Part shown: positions 35,340 to 47,396 of the stretch, one piece after another
Layout of the letters: every line of letters begins with the position of its first letter
Numbering within the stretch: position 1 is the first letter of the stretch
Origin: Cryptomeria japonica
Lineage: Eukaryota > Streptophyta > Pinopsida > Cupressales > Cupressaceae
Assembly (NCBI RefSeq): GCF_030272615.1
Contig: NC_081414.1
Span: 825,994,896 to 826,058,895, forward strand
Direction of reading: 5' to 3'
Length of the DNA stretch: 64,000 nt
Program-made: the position numbers and the translations under genes
Notes under the pieces: model-generated
Told to the model about the DNA's origin: nothing
The model's input: the letters and a program-made list of their open reading frames with translations, nothing else
The model's database searches: none

Positions 35340-37130
35340 ATGGTTGAGTGTGAGTCGATCCCTACTCCCGTGTTTAATGGATCAAACTATGCCATTTGGA
35401 GTTTTTAGAATGGAAGTCTACTTGTCCTCCCTAGGTTATGATGTCTAGATGGTGGTTGTTAATGGTATCCCTAGAAATGTAAGTCCTCCTACCGGTTCTA
35501 AAGAAGAAGGAAGATCCTTTTGCAATGATGAAGCCATGAAGGCTATTTTTAGTGGACTAACCGGTGATGTTTCCTCACAGGTGGATAAGTACATATCAAC
35601 AAAGAGTAAATGGGATAGACTAAAGAATCTTTATGGAAATGAACCTTGAACCACTAGATCAGTTTGTGAGAGTGAGAAGAAAAATGCAGCAGCCACATGT
35701 ACAAATGACAGAGACAGATCAGATTGTTGCAATAGAAATGGTGATGAGGAGACTCATCTCTTGATGGTCCATGAGACATATATTGGGAATCATACATCAA
35801 AAGAGGTTAATGAAGATAGATCCCATTCGTATGATGTGTTTGGAAGTGATAATGAAGAAGATGAAGAAGAAGGAGATAAGGTAGATAGATCTATCCAGCA
35901 AGACCTATTTGATAGTGAAGATGAAGTAGAAGTTGATCTTGAAGGAGAGCTTGTAAATGCACTCAAAGAAATCAGTTGAGTAAAAAATGAATACAAGCTA
36001 TTCAAGAATGATACTATTATGGAGGAGAACCGATTGACAAAATGCCTTGAAGAGTTTGAGAAATACATCTCAGAGTTGAAATCTCACAAGGAAGACACCA
36101 AGATTGTCAGTGCAGTGATCTAGCCTCTGAGCTAGAAGTAAAAGATAAATAATATCCGAAGTTGTTTGGAGAAATGGAGATTCTCTGAAATGACCTTGAG
36201 AAGTGTTAGGATGAGCTCAAGGTAAGAATCTGATTTGATGGTAGCAGTGATGCCTTGGACAAAACATTGAAAAAGAAAAAGAATGTCAAGGACACTGAAG
36301 GTTTAGGAAGTGGTGTTGATGAATGCTCCACCAGCAAGAATGTCCCCCACAATGAAATTATGTTTGTCTTCTCAAATGGACAAAACGAGGGACATACCTT
36401 CTCAGTTTGAAATGCTCCCCGAAAGAAGGTTGACCTAAATAAAACCGGTGAGGACTTGCAGACAAGAAATAGACCGGTGTTGCAAGAAGAAGGAGCAATG
36501 CAAATCCCAAAGGAAATGGGAAGATGGGAGAAGATAGATTCACTAGAAGTAGGAAAATGAGAAGACAACAAAGAACTACTGGTAGAAGACGAGGAAGTGC
36601 TACCACCCACAAGACAAAGAAAGTGTGGGAGAAGAAGAGAACAGATGGAAGAGCTACATAAAATGGACAACCTAGGATCCAACCCTAAAGAAGCAGAAAT
36701 AGAGATGCTAAACCAGTAAGATCTCCCCATGCACGACATAATAAATTTGTAAGTCATATGCCATCCTTCTCCGATTGTTACTTTACATGTAATGATCATG
36801 ACCATAGGGCAGAAGAATGTAAAAAGAGATCTGGAAGGAATAATCTATGATCTCATAGACTTCATGTATATGAGCAAAATGTATCCATGAGTAGGTACAT
36901 GCATGACCCCTCTCCTAGTTATGCAAATGTTGAATGTTATAACTATAATGGAATTGGCCATAAAAGTCAAAACTGCAGAAGGATGGACTTGCAGTCATAT
37001 GACTACCAGTGTAGCAACTATACTCAACATAGAAATAGAAATAGAGCATATGGAAGTTAGAGGCCTGCATGGAACCAAAGGAGAAATGTTCCTGTAGGAA
37101 CAAGAGGTCCACTGGTTTCGGTTGCTAGTC
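35340..37130 (+). pseudogene. Element D gag with two zinc knuckles
   Basis: The ATG at 35340 leads into PTPVFNGSNYAIWSF, a typical copia gag opening. After a frameshift near 35405, MVVVNGIPRNVSPPTGSKEE and FSGLTGDVSSQVDKYISTKS follow (35449-35649), then an acidic part (DNEEDEEEGDKVDRS, 35761-35979). Zinc knuckles lie at about 36775 (CYFTCNDHDHRAEEC, one extra residue in the first loop) and about 36933 (CYNYNGIGHKSQNC, second Cys replaced by Tyr). The frame is broken many times. It would form the capsid and package RNA. Confidence 0.7.
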
Positions 37131-38653
37131 ACAATAACATGACTAGAATAAGATGGTCAAACCAGTATGTCAAGCGATTCCCCAATCATGAAGTTGGGAT
37201 GAATGTTGTGTGCCACTATAGAACTACCTCTAGTTGTGATGCAGCATCTGAAAATGAAAGGACCCATCAGCAGAAGGTGGTAAGACCTGCTCTGCAGCCT
37301 AAAAATGGGAAGAAGAATGAGACCAAGCAGGTATAGAGGAAGAAGACCATGGACCAACACTGGGCATTCATTGCATAGGTGATATCTCCTAAGGCTTAGA
37401 GGAGATGCAAGATCTTAGGAGGAGTAATACACTGAACTTATCATTCACCCCCTTAGTAGAAGATGACACATGGAAGAACAAGTTGCTATCGTTATGAAGG
37501 AAGAAAATAAGATGATATGTGTGTGTAGAAGCTGCCTTGACTACACACGTACAGATGAAAGTTGGATCACTACTACATGTGTCAATGGATGGAGATTAAC
37601 AATTGGAATTGGATTCAAGGTGACACAAAGTGTTAGGAGTCAGATGAAGGTGCTCTAGTAGTGATAATGGACCAGTATAGAAAATCAGTATGCATAGGAT
37701 GTTACTAGTATGAAGGCTAAATAGGTACTTGCAGGTTATGTAAGACAATGGGGTTGGAGATCATTACTTTAGCCTTGGTAACATGGAATGAGAAGTTATG
37801 TCTCAGGTGGTGTTGATGAAGACCTAAAGGACATATGTTGGCTAGGTGGTTGGTCATGTAGGAATGCATGTTTTTAGGCTAATCGGTTTAATTTATGGCA
37901 TGATGATGTCATTGTGAAGATCCAGGATCATGTCAGAGGCTGTGGTGGATATGATGTAAGCTAAAGATCATCACATAATCACATATGCACAACTCAACTG
38001 GTATATGGAGTTGATTGGAGCCCTAGTATTGGACTTGACAAGCAATAAGGACCTGAGATGTATGACTAAGGGGAAGTTTAAGCACTTGTGATGTTGAGCC
38101 AACATGCTTGAACTTGTAAAGATACTGACTGCCCAAACTGTAGATGATGGAAGTTGCTTTAGGAATACCTAGGAAAATATCATCGTCAAGGGTTTCTACT
38201 TATCATTTGGTTGGTTGTATTCATAGTATAATCACATTTGATTATAAAGAAATTTGGGATGAAACAGGAGGTGATGTAGTTTGACCGTTGGGTAAGTAGT
38301 ATTCACTAACACATCCTTCTGTAATTGAGTGTTTTAAAAATTGGTGTTAGTTGTTGGTTGACTTCTCCATCTCAAGTGTTTTGCCTTGAGAACATGTAAC
38401 AAGTGGTATCAAAGGAGGAGATGCATCAAATGAAGATCAAGGGGAAGAAAGATTTCTGTCAGTTCCTAGTAGATACAAGGAGGAATGATACCCTAACAGT
38501 GCCCTTTGCCATTATTTTCAAAGGGGAAGAAATAATATGTGTAGTATATCGCATACTATATGTGTGATAATCCATGAATTATACAAAGGAGGAGAAAGAC
38601 TATGTAGTATGCTAGATACTACATGAGTTGACATCAATGCCAAAGGGGGATAT
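37131..38653 (+). other. Element D interior, no recognisable gene
   Basis: About 1.5 kb between gag and the 3' LTR. Short open stretches exist (37139-37336, 37470-37658), but I find no pol motif in any frame by eye. It ends with ACATCAATGCCAAAGGGGGATAT, containing the polypurine tract (about 38642-38653). Confidence 0.6.
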
Positions 38654-41600
38654 TGTTGGCAATGTGTTGTCATTGATGTCAATCGGTATAGGATGACTAC
38701 TGGTATAAGAGATGTATGTACAAAATTGTCATGGAGGAGTATAGGATGAGATATCTTTGATATCACCTTGTGTTGAATAATACCGGTAAGGTAAGGGACA
38801 AAATGTCATTCAGATGAATGACCACTGGAATCATCGATACACAAGTTAGTGTTTGAGTTGTGTGGATGAAATGGACAGGTTACTGGTATAGTCTAACATT
38901 GGTAAGGAAAGGATGTCAACTTGTAAGCAATGTGTTGATAATGAGAAAGATGTTTGGATGTTGTTTGTGATGAAGAGGTGGAATGTTACCTAAATTACAT
39001 CAACACCGAAGGAGAAGGGTGAACATATCACCAATATGCTTTGTGGATGCAGAATAGTAGGACTACCACCAAATAGAGATGCACTCACCATGTGAAGAGA
39101 ATACTAATAGTGAATGTACCCACACCAGATCACATGTGCCTGGTTAAAAATATGTTGCACAAATAGGGAAGCCACTTGAGTGCATTGCAGGATGCAAATG
39201 GCATGGATCCACTACCACTGATAAGAGGGGCTTATCTCCTACTATACAAAGGATGCATCTTAGTTCTGCAAGATAAGACAAAAGTAGAAGGCAGGTGTTT
39301 GAAGGCTCACACTGGATCTACCAATGAATCATCAAAATGCCTCAAGTGCATGAGATCAGGGATATGTACTAGACCGATAGTGAAAGGAAGGCTGAGAAGC
39401 TACAGATAGATGGAGAGTGATGGGTTTGTCACTTTGACAAACTAGTAGAGATGATGTTCGGGAAGGCAAGGCTGAAGAGTTGCAGACATAGGAAAATGAT
39501 TGGATTGAAGATGGAGTCTGTTGAAGGTTGATGACATGGTGTCATCAAGAGTGTTTACCGATATGTAAGTCCACCGGTAATATGGAAAAGGTGTAGATGC
39601 AAAAGACTTCCCATCTAACAAAGATGTGCATAAGGTAGGTTAGCAAGAGTGTTGATTGGTTGAGTGTTCCATTGGTAGTTCAACAAAGAGTAGACATGAA
39701 GGTTAACTGGTAAAGTGTGAGATATTGATAGGGTTAGTGAACTAGCAAAAATGTTTCAATTGTGTGTTTGGTCGGTGATCTTGTTTGAACCAACACAAAG
39801 GTCCAAGCTAGCAGTTGGTCAACAAAGGTGGTAGACTTGCATGTAATGATAGATGGAGTGTGCACCGATGAGGTTGTGGAAGAGTTGGTCGATATTAATG
39901 GTAAATCCCATAAATCATGGGATGTGTTGTAGTGGTTTGTGGCTCAAGATCAAGGATAGATTGATTGTGCAAGCTGGGTTAACAAAGGAAACAACTAAGC
40001 CATTTATGGCATTTGACCAAGGGATGAACTGATAGATTGAATATTGAATGCCAAACATAGAAAGCATGTTCTGGAAGGCACAAAAATGGCAGTGATGTGC
40101 AAATAGCTGTCTGGGTGATTAGATTGGATAAGATTTGATTGGATTTAGTTTGCCTCAAGATTGATGAGGAAACCCTAACTGCCTGAAATTTGAATTTGGT
40201 TTTCATAGGAAAACCAAGTTATAAATATGCAAGACAAAATCATTGAAGGTTGTTGCTAAAGGATAGAGTGTTGCCGCTAGATGAGAAAGTGTTTCTGCAT
40301 GTAAAGATAAATCAATCAAGTGCTCATCAAGGAGAAAGAGAAGGGATTGAGTGTGAGGGAGAAATAGGTTGAAGTGTTCAACCAAAAGCAAAGAGAGAAC
40401 CAACAAAGAGAGTACCGACAGAGAAGAAGTGTAGAAGACTGCAGAGCGGGCAAGCATAGAATCAACAAAGTGTAGTACTAGTGAAGAGCAGTAGAGTAGT
40501 GGAGAGAAGAGACAATCAAAAGAGAGAACTGACAGAGTGAGAACTAGTAGTGAATTGGACAAGAGATCCAGAAGAGAGATTTGTAGATGTGTTACAAAAT
40601 CCATTTGTAACAAGGCTATTAACTTGTAAATGATTATGTTTTGTATTCACTGAGTTGGAGCTTGGTGTAGGGGTTGTAGCTCCTTGGGTTGCTGCCCTAA
40701 ATAATAGGTTGTATCTCCTTGGGTTGGTACCCTAAATTAGGGGTTGGTGCTCCTTGGGTTGGTGCCCTAAAATCAGGGGTTGATGCTCCTTGGGATGTTG
40801 CCCTAAACATTGTAATCAGAAGTTCATTGTGAGGTTGGATTGGAGCAGTAGACTCTGTAGACACCTAAAATTAATATTTAATTAATTTAAGCCTATCAAC
40901 ATAATTAATTGACTTTAATTGTGTTATCTTTATTCCTCTCAGAATCAATTAAATCTAATTTAATTATTTCTATCACTATAGTCTAATAATTAATTTATCA
41001 AATAAATTAATTATTCCCTTATTCTTCTAAAGTTTTCTCAATAATTATTTCCTCTAAACCCACTCAGTTAATTAATTCTAATTAATTAACCTAGTCATGT
41101 GGTTCCTACAAATCACTTTTCCTAATCCCACTTAGCCTAATTAATTCTTCTAGAATCTCTCATAACCATGATTATCATTATTCTCCAATTTTTAATTCCC
41201 ACTCATGTCACATCAACATTGAGTCTCTCAAAGAAATTCAAATTTCTTTGAATCCCTCAATGCATCCTTATTTTGGAATTTTTAATTCCTCAAGTTTGAA
41301 ATTCAAATTTCTCCCCCCTTTTTCCAAAGGAATTTTATATTCCTATTTATTTTCCCAAGGCACCCTTGATCCATGCCTTCTATCCAAAATCAATCTCAAC
41401 CCTTCATAATCAAATCAATCTTGGCCCTCCATTGGCCTTCTCTAATCTATAAATTGGAGCCTATTCTCCTCACAAAAGATCAACTTCTCATGCATTATCA
41501 TGCTGCTCTATTCTCCTCTCATCTTCTTCTAATCCTCTCTCAAATCCATCAAATTCATAATCCATCACTCAAATCAAATCTAACAATCCAATAATCCATC

Positions 41601-42073
41601 CACTTACCTTGTTGAGCACAAGGAGAGCAATCCACATCTCTCTCCAACTCTCCATTTGTCAAACTTTGGAGCTAGCAAAGTTCATGGAGGCAAGGATGAC
41701 AAGGAAGAGCTACTTGCAATGGGAGCTTCATGAGTATATTTCATTTATGTGGTCTTGTTTAATCTTCCTTGATATCTCATTTTAATGGTTTTTGTGTTTA
41801 TTGAAAATGAATCATGCTCTAACCATTTCATTGTGAGACAGACTCCAACAACATTTCTCACCGAGGTTTTTCCCATCTTGGGTTTTCCTCGTATATGTTG
41901 ATGTTATGGGATATCCTTTTATGTGTGAGTGAATTTGTGATTAGTCTCCCTTCTAACTGGTAAGTCTACATTTAGTTAGAACTATTAACGAATATACTCA
42001 CATAGGATAGTTAATGGGAAGAGATTGAGAACCACTGATTCACCCTCCTCTCAATGGTGCATTGTCTCTAATA
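38654..42073 (+). repeat. 3' LTR of element D, interrupted
   Basis: TGTTGGCAATGTG to GTCTCTAATA, where the terminal CA has become TA. Removing the solo LTR and one duplication copy leaves 2430 bp, matching the 5' LTR. Confidence 0.88.
40856..41840 (+). mobile_element. Gypsy solo LTR inside D 3' LTR
   Basis: 985 bp, from TGTAGACACCTAAAA to ATTGTGAGACA, with no internal region. Exact duplications GACTC flank it (40851-40855 and 41841-41845). The D 5' LTR has the empty site (near 35035-35041). Its first bases equal the start of the G3 LTR (reverse complement of 53479-53493). TATAAAT at 41448-41454 is a candidate promoter. It arose by recombination between two LTRs of one element. Confidence 0.88.
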
Positions 42074-42078
42074 GTTTA
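42074..42078. repeat. Target-site duplication of element D, right copy
   Basis: GTTTA, identical to 32837-32841; E sequence resumes after it. Confidence 0.85.
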
Positions 42079-45000
42079 ATTGTTATTTATCTATTTTTTT
42101 ATTTATTTTTTATTTTTTGTTTAATAGTGCTTTTATATGGTCATGATCGATTAATATTTATTGGCAGTTTTTAATTTATTATTAAGCCTTTGGTTATTTT
42201 ATATTTATTTATTTGTCTTTTATTTTACTAGCCTTGGTTGTTTGTATTTAATTGTTCAATTGTTTTATTTGGCTTTATTCTAATAATTAGCCCATAATAT
42301 TTAATAGGGAATGGTTATTATTATTTGTGCATTGGTAAATAATACTTTATATTGTTCTATCAATATTCTCTTGCTACAAGGGTAAATGAGATTTATTATT
42401 ATTCCTACCTATCATTAATTGTTATTGGATGTATATGTATTGAGAAAACAAAATATATTGTAATGTTGGGTAGGTAAGTTTTATATTATTTTGGTTTATT
42501 TTGATTGGCCCATTTTGAGGCTAGGATTTGAATGGTTTTCATTTTAATTCGATAGCCTATGCATTATGTCGGGTTACCTTTCTAGAGATTTCTTTGCATT
42601 TTGGATTTTGTAGCTTGAAGAATTTTGTCTTGAGCTTGCTTGGCATGGGTCTGCGCTTCATCAGATTTCCTTTCCATCACTTCAAATTCCAGGTTGGAGG
42701 ATCTTTCCTTTGCATTTTTTTTTTAATCTTGTTTTCTCTGTGTCTGCAAAAATGATTGTTTTCTGGGAGCATGGGAAATATATTTCTATAGTTTAATATA
42801 GTTGAAGGTTAAATATTTTATGGGTCAAATTTATAGCACATAGTTTGCACTATAGTTTTGGGGAAAATTTATTATTTCTTGCCGTGAGCGGATGGTTCTA
42901 TGAAAACAATCTTTGATATTTCTTGTGCCAGGATTTGTTTATGTGTTGTTTATCCTTCTTGGATTAGGTTCATATTCTAGTATTTGGGTCTATGATCATA
43001 CTGATTGTGTTGTCGAGCCATGTAAGACTCTCTCTATATTGTTTTGTCTAAGTTTTGGGTCAGTAACCATGAAGTTGTGTTTTGGATATATCTTTCATTA
43101 TTGTCTATGGTTTTATATTCTGTTTATATCATTCATTTTGTATTGCCTGGGCATCTCTTTTGAGTCTTTATTCATAAGTTTTCATAATCTATTGGATTTT
43201 ATTTTCTTGTCGCAAATTTTCTATGTCTGTGTCTGATTTTGGGGAAATGCGCTAATTGAATGTATGCATTGTTTCTTTATGCAAATGCGGGATTTCTTTT
43301 TGTAAATATGTTGTACAAAGTTTCATATGCGCTTCCAAGGTCTGCAAATGCACTATTACCTATTAAATGTGTTGTAACTAGTATCATATGCGATGTAGGA
43401 ACCGGTATATGCGTTGTTAGGCCTGGTAAAGGCAATGCAAAGTTTAGCAAATGTGTTGCTCTGCCTAGCAAATGCGCTAGTTTGCCTAGTTTGAGTATTT
43501 TCACAATTTTGCTTGTTTGTTCTGGTTTTCTCTGAATTTTATCTTGTACCTTTGTTGAGGTTTTCTGATATTTTCCAGCATTGTAATTTATCTGATTTGG
43601 CCTTTTGATCTGGTTTCATGCTTCAACAAGTTGATAAGCCCTATCGTAGTAGTTTTATTCTTCTTCATTTGTTGATGTGCCTTATGTTTTCTCTAGGCAA
43701 GTTGATGAGCCTTGCTGTAGAGGTTTATTTCATGATTGTGGCAGATTTGATTTCCCTTAAGATGGTTTTGATTCATTATTTTGCAATGAGGCTCTTGATT
43801 AATATTGATGGCTATGATTTCATATTTGTGATATATGGAGTCCTTCTTTGGATGTTGTTTGAGCCTCCTTGTTGTAGTTGTTGTTTTGGGAACATGTCAG
43901 GGGGAGTGGACTTTCATGTGATGACCAGTGTCATGAGAGAATAGGCTACTAGGAGGTTCCTTGTAAGGATGCTTAGGGTCTAGATTGCCAGGGCACATTG
44001 GAAGTTTCCTTATTATAAACAAATGATAACAATAACAATTAATTAGATGGGTTGGATAATTAGGATTCATCTAATCAAGCTAATTAATAGTTATAAGCCC
44101 CAAGAATTAATCCTAGGGAGGATGTTTTAGGTTAAGCTTGGGAAGGCCACTACGATGGTAATTCAATCTCCTTTGATTCCCTCATAGGTTGAGGTTACTC
44201 CACATGTCTATTAGGTTATGCCTTTCAAGGTAGTGCCTTCCATACTTGGAGGATATCTTGTGATGAAACTTTGCTCCTACATGTGTCCTTTTCTTTAATT
44301 ATGCTTATTTCTTAATTGTTTAGTATGCCTCTGGGAGTTTATAATTGTGGTTTCCATGTGAATGGGTTATGTTTATGTGATGTGTATTGCTTGATTTGTT
44401 GAGTCTCTTTGGTTGTTAGGTGTCAACTTAGGTCTAGAGTGTGTGTTAGGACCTTGTGTTATCTCCTAGCATGGGGGGTGATTCCTTTGGTTCCACATGG
44501 TCGAGTGGTTGATGCCTTCTTCCGTTGGGATGTCTTCTTGGATTCTTCTTCATTGTAGCTTATGGATGATTATTGTAGCAGATGGACATAAATGATATTA
44601 TGACACTATATTGTATTTATCATGTAAAATATATAGATGAGGTTATGTAATAAGTGAGCTATGCTCTTGAAGTATTGATTATGTTCATATAATAGTGGAA
44701 ATTGTAATTGGACTTGGTGTATAGTGACTTTTGAATATATTGTATTGCACATATTTATGTTCAAAAGAAATGGATTTATGTTGTTAGACCTTTGTAATAA
44801 ATAAAGAAATCTATGGTTAGGCGATTATTATTATGTTGATCATGCTTAATTAAAGGAATAAGGAAATATATTATTTAGGCTGGCTAAGGAGTGAATAATG
44901 GGTTATTCTTTATGAGTAGGTATCATGATTAGGTGGATGACATTCATATCTAAGTTCATAGTAAAGGATAAGAATACTTAGGTATTCATTGTGTAGCTTT

Positions 45001-45363
45001 CTAATATTGCTTAAAAAGAAGTTATGATTATTGTATTGCTTTTAAGACATGTGATCATGATAGTGCATTGCATAAGAAATGAATATGTTAGATGTTATAG
45101 TGGAAATGATTAGATTGTGTTGTTTATGTTGGTAATATAAGTAATAATGTCAAGACACCCTAGGGAGATGATAGTGATGTTATGATATTCTGCTTGTGTA
45201 GTTAGTTTTATGTGTTTATGGTTCATGTTTATAATGATTAAATGTTAAAGGATGTAATTTATAGATGATGTTATGTGTTGCATTAGAAGTAAAAAGAAAA
45301 TTTATTTTCTCCATTAGTATGTTTGTTGCTTTATTTCTATAGGGTATTTTGGTAAGCATTACA
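42079..45363 (+). other. Right part of insertion E, non-coding
   Basis: A T-rich 3.3 kb stretch. Positions 43240-43500 hold scattered AATGCG/TATGCG phrases. Open stretches at 42913-43236 and 43618-43944 would encode hydrophobic peptides but look accidental in T-rich DNA. From about 44450 (ATCTCCTAGCATGGGGGG, TGATGCCTTCTTCCG) to 45363 it resembles the G2 LTR (reverse complement of 47397-48355). Confidence 0.55.
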
Positions 45364-45930
45364 GGCATACCTGGAATCTCACTAGGGAAAACATTTGAAA
45401 ACTCATGAAGAATGGGATGTTGACAAAAGAGATCATGATGACTCCCTCCTTCATCCAAGTCATTCACTCTCACTACAAACAACTAACATCCCTATTGCAC
45501 ACACCACTTCAATTGTATAGCATAAATCATGCAAAGAGAGATAGGTCTTTGAACACCCACTATTTCCATGCTCTTCCCACTATCATCTAAACACTACATC
45601 CTCTTGTCATGGTAGTAAATACTATCCCAATGAGACTCAAGCCAATCTATTCCTAGCACAACATCATAAGAACCCACAGAGAGAACATGAAGATTCATTG
45701 AGGTGGTACAAACTCCCAAATTCAACTCACAACCATGCACAATGGAATCAACTGCCACCTTGGACCCCATAGCCAACTCAACCCTGCCACAGCAAGCCCA
45801 CATCACTCTACTATTGAAGGAGAAATGAAAGAATTAGAAGAACCTAAATCAAATAATATTGAGCAAGAGATACCACCTATCTTACCCGTGGTATCAACAA
45901 CTATATCTTGGTGCTCAACCTGATGGTAAT
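45364..45930 (-). pseudogene. Gypsy G2 protease and linker to RT
   Basis: Minus strand, from about 45930 down: the protease part includes VCTTSMNLHVLSVGSYDVVL and GIDWLESH (45594-45806), the characteristic C-terminal gypsy protease stretch. The linker has HPILHEFSNVFPSEIPGMP (45360-45420), which directly precedes RT in this family; it stops at the E insertion. Confidence 0.8.
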
Positions 45931-47224
45931 CAGCCATCGCAAATACACGATGGGATTTCCCTACATCACCTACTGTGGGCTCGGAAGCTGCTAGCTTCTA
46001 TCTTGACATCTGCATGGATTTCTGGGGGCATTAAATGGAGTAGTGACTCTATTGTCAACAAGTGAAGGAACTCCCTCTGCTAAACACTCGAGTAACTAGA
46101 GGTCTATTGGGCTGCTGAGGACTACCTCTACTTGACTTCTAGAAACTCTGTGCTAGCTGAGAGGGAACTGATCGCCTATCACATTGTCTTCTATGATCTA
46201 TAACTTGCTGAGATCTAGTACCACGTGCAAGGCCCTGACCTTGTGCAAACCTCTTCCAAGATCGTTGTCTACTCTTGAAAGCCTAAGGATGACTCCTAGC
46301 CTATCCTAAAACTTGTGTTTGAGCACCTCTCATCACTTCTCCTAAAACTGGTGCACTAATTGTTTGCACAGTTGGTGCACCACCCAAAGAAAAAGTCACA
46401 TTCTCCTCAACTATCTGTTCATTCTCCATAGTTATATCTGAAGTCTTGGGCTCGAGAAGTCAAACCCCTCCGCTAATGTGGTCACTAAGACCCCTAACAA
46501 AGTGTTTAATCAACATAGGCTCATCATCAGTTATCTCGATGTAATTATTAAGTTCAAAGAAATTACACTCATACTACTCTACTATCATGTTCTATTGCCT
46601 CAAATCATGAAACTCAGTTGCCTTTCTCTATCTCCAATGATCTGATAAGAATTGGGCATGAAATTTCTCAAGGAACAATTCCTAAGAAATTGTCCCAATG
46701 TCCAATCACAACTTCTTCTCCTTAGTACGCTACTATGTCAAGGCAAAGTCATGAAGATGGATGATCACACACCTAGCCTTGGTGTTACTATTATAGGGAT
46801 GCATAGAAAAATACCTATCCAAGTCAAGAAGCCAAGTCTTTGCTTCCATGCCACTGCTAGAACCATCGAAAGTAGGGAGACGTGATCTCAAAAGATCTCC
46901 AATATGACTAGCTCTAACTGCATCTTGATCCACAACAACATTTTCCCTCCTACAAGGTGAACGTGATCACTCTCTCTCCTAATGACCAGAATGGTGTGAC
47001 TCCTCCTACTGATTCTCTTCTTGTCTTTGTTTGAAGTGACCAAGAAGATCTTGAAGCACATTGACCAACTGTGGAATCCCATCACCACCTTGCGCTCCTT
47101 CCACATGTTGATCTTGCTACAAATCCTCATGGTGTGAATCTTTAGAAACCTCAGGACAAGTATTTCATTGAGTACCCATATGACCACCGTGACTATGACC
47201 TTGTCCTCTACCTCTAGCAGACAT
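45931..47224 (-). pseudogene. Gypsy G2 gag
   Basis: It begins MSARGRGQGHSHGGHMG at 47224. The gag core includes LPTFDGSSSGMEAKTWLLDL and DRYFSMHPYNSNTKA (46733-46933), then degraded codons resembling the usual capsid C-terminal part (DDEPMLIKHFVRGLSDHI around 46470-46530). I could not find a zinc knuckle. Stops and frameshifts are frequent. Confidence 0.75.
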
Positions 47225-47381
47225 ATCCATCCAAGATGCAAAAGAAACCATAAGCTAAAGCTAGGGAAAGAAATACAAGAGAAAATATCAAGAAAAGATA
47301 AAATCGTAGGGCTACCCCATGCTAAGTGCTAACATGCACAATGGGCTCATGTGAAACTAGATTACCTAGTGTATGAGCATG

Positions 47382-47391
47382 GGCTCTGATA
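47382..47391 (-). other. Primer-binding site of gypsy G2
   Basis: GCTCTGATAC is the complement of GTATCAGAGC, a partial initiator Met-tRNA match, five bases from the LTR. Confidence 0.65.
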
Positions 47392-47396
47392 CTAGA

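Larger units (their letters stand above)
32842..42073 (+). mobile_element. Element D: copia-like, gag only, 2.4 kb LTRs
   Basis: A plus-strand LTR element with an exact 5-bp duplication, LTRs of 2427 bp (32842-35268) and 2430 bp net (38654-42073, interrupted by a solo LTR), a Met-tRNA primer site and the PPT AAAGGGGGATAT. Only gag-like sequence is recognisable in its 3.4 kb interior; I find no protease, integrase, RT or RNase H motifs. It therefore resembles the described TR-GAG type of non-autonomous element, which would borrow enzymes from a related copia. The LTR start (TGTTGGCA) and PPT context are like copia B. Confidence 0.8.
31978..45363 (+). mobile_element. Insertion E in gypsy G2, probable long solo LTR (holds element D)
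   Basis: The block separates G2's VFPSEIPGMP linker (45364 upward) from its [13 protein letters not shown] start (31977 downward). It begins TGTAGTGTCCCTCC and ends GGTAAGCATTACA, the same ends as G2's own LTR read in the opposite direction (TGTAGTGTCTCT...GATAGGCATTACA). Flanks GACAT (31973-31977) and GGCAT (45364-45368) match at four of five. Without D it is about 4.15 kb. Only the last 0.9 kb aligns with the 974-bp G2 LTR. I see no gag or pol in it. So it is either a long-LTR variant or an LTR with another insertion inside. Confidence 0.55.

Noticed and set aside
36358-36612. Leucine-rich peptide with signal-peptide look
   Set aside because: It is a minus-strand shadow of the element D gag region.
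36206-36805. 199-codon minus-strand Ser-rich ORF
   Set aside because: It is antisense to the element D gag region, where real zinc-knuckle codons lie on the plus strand.
42913-43236. 107-codon hydrophobic ORF resembling a membrane protein
   Set aside because: T-rich DNA yields Phe/Leu/Ile codons by composition. No start context, homologue or flanking gene supports it.
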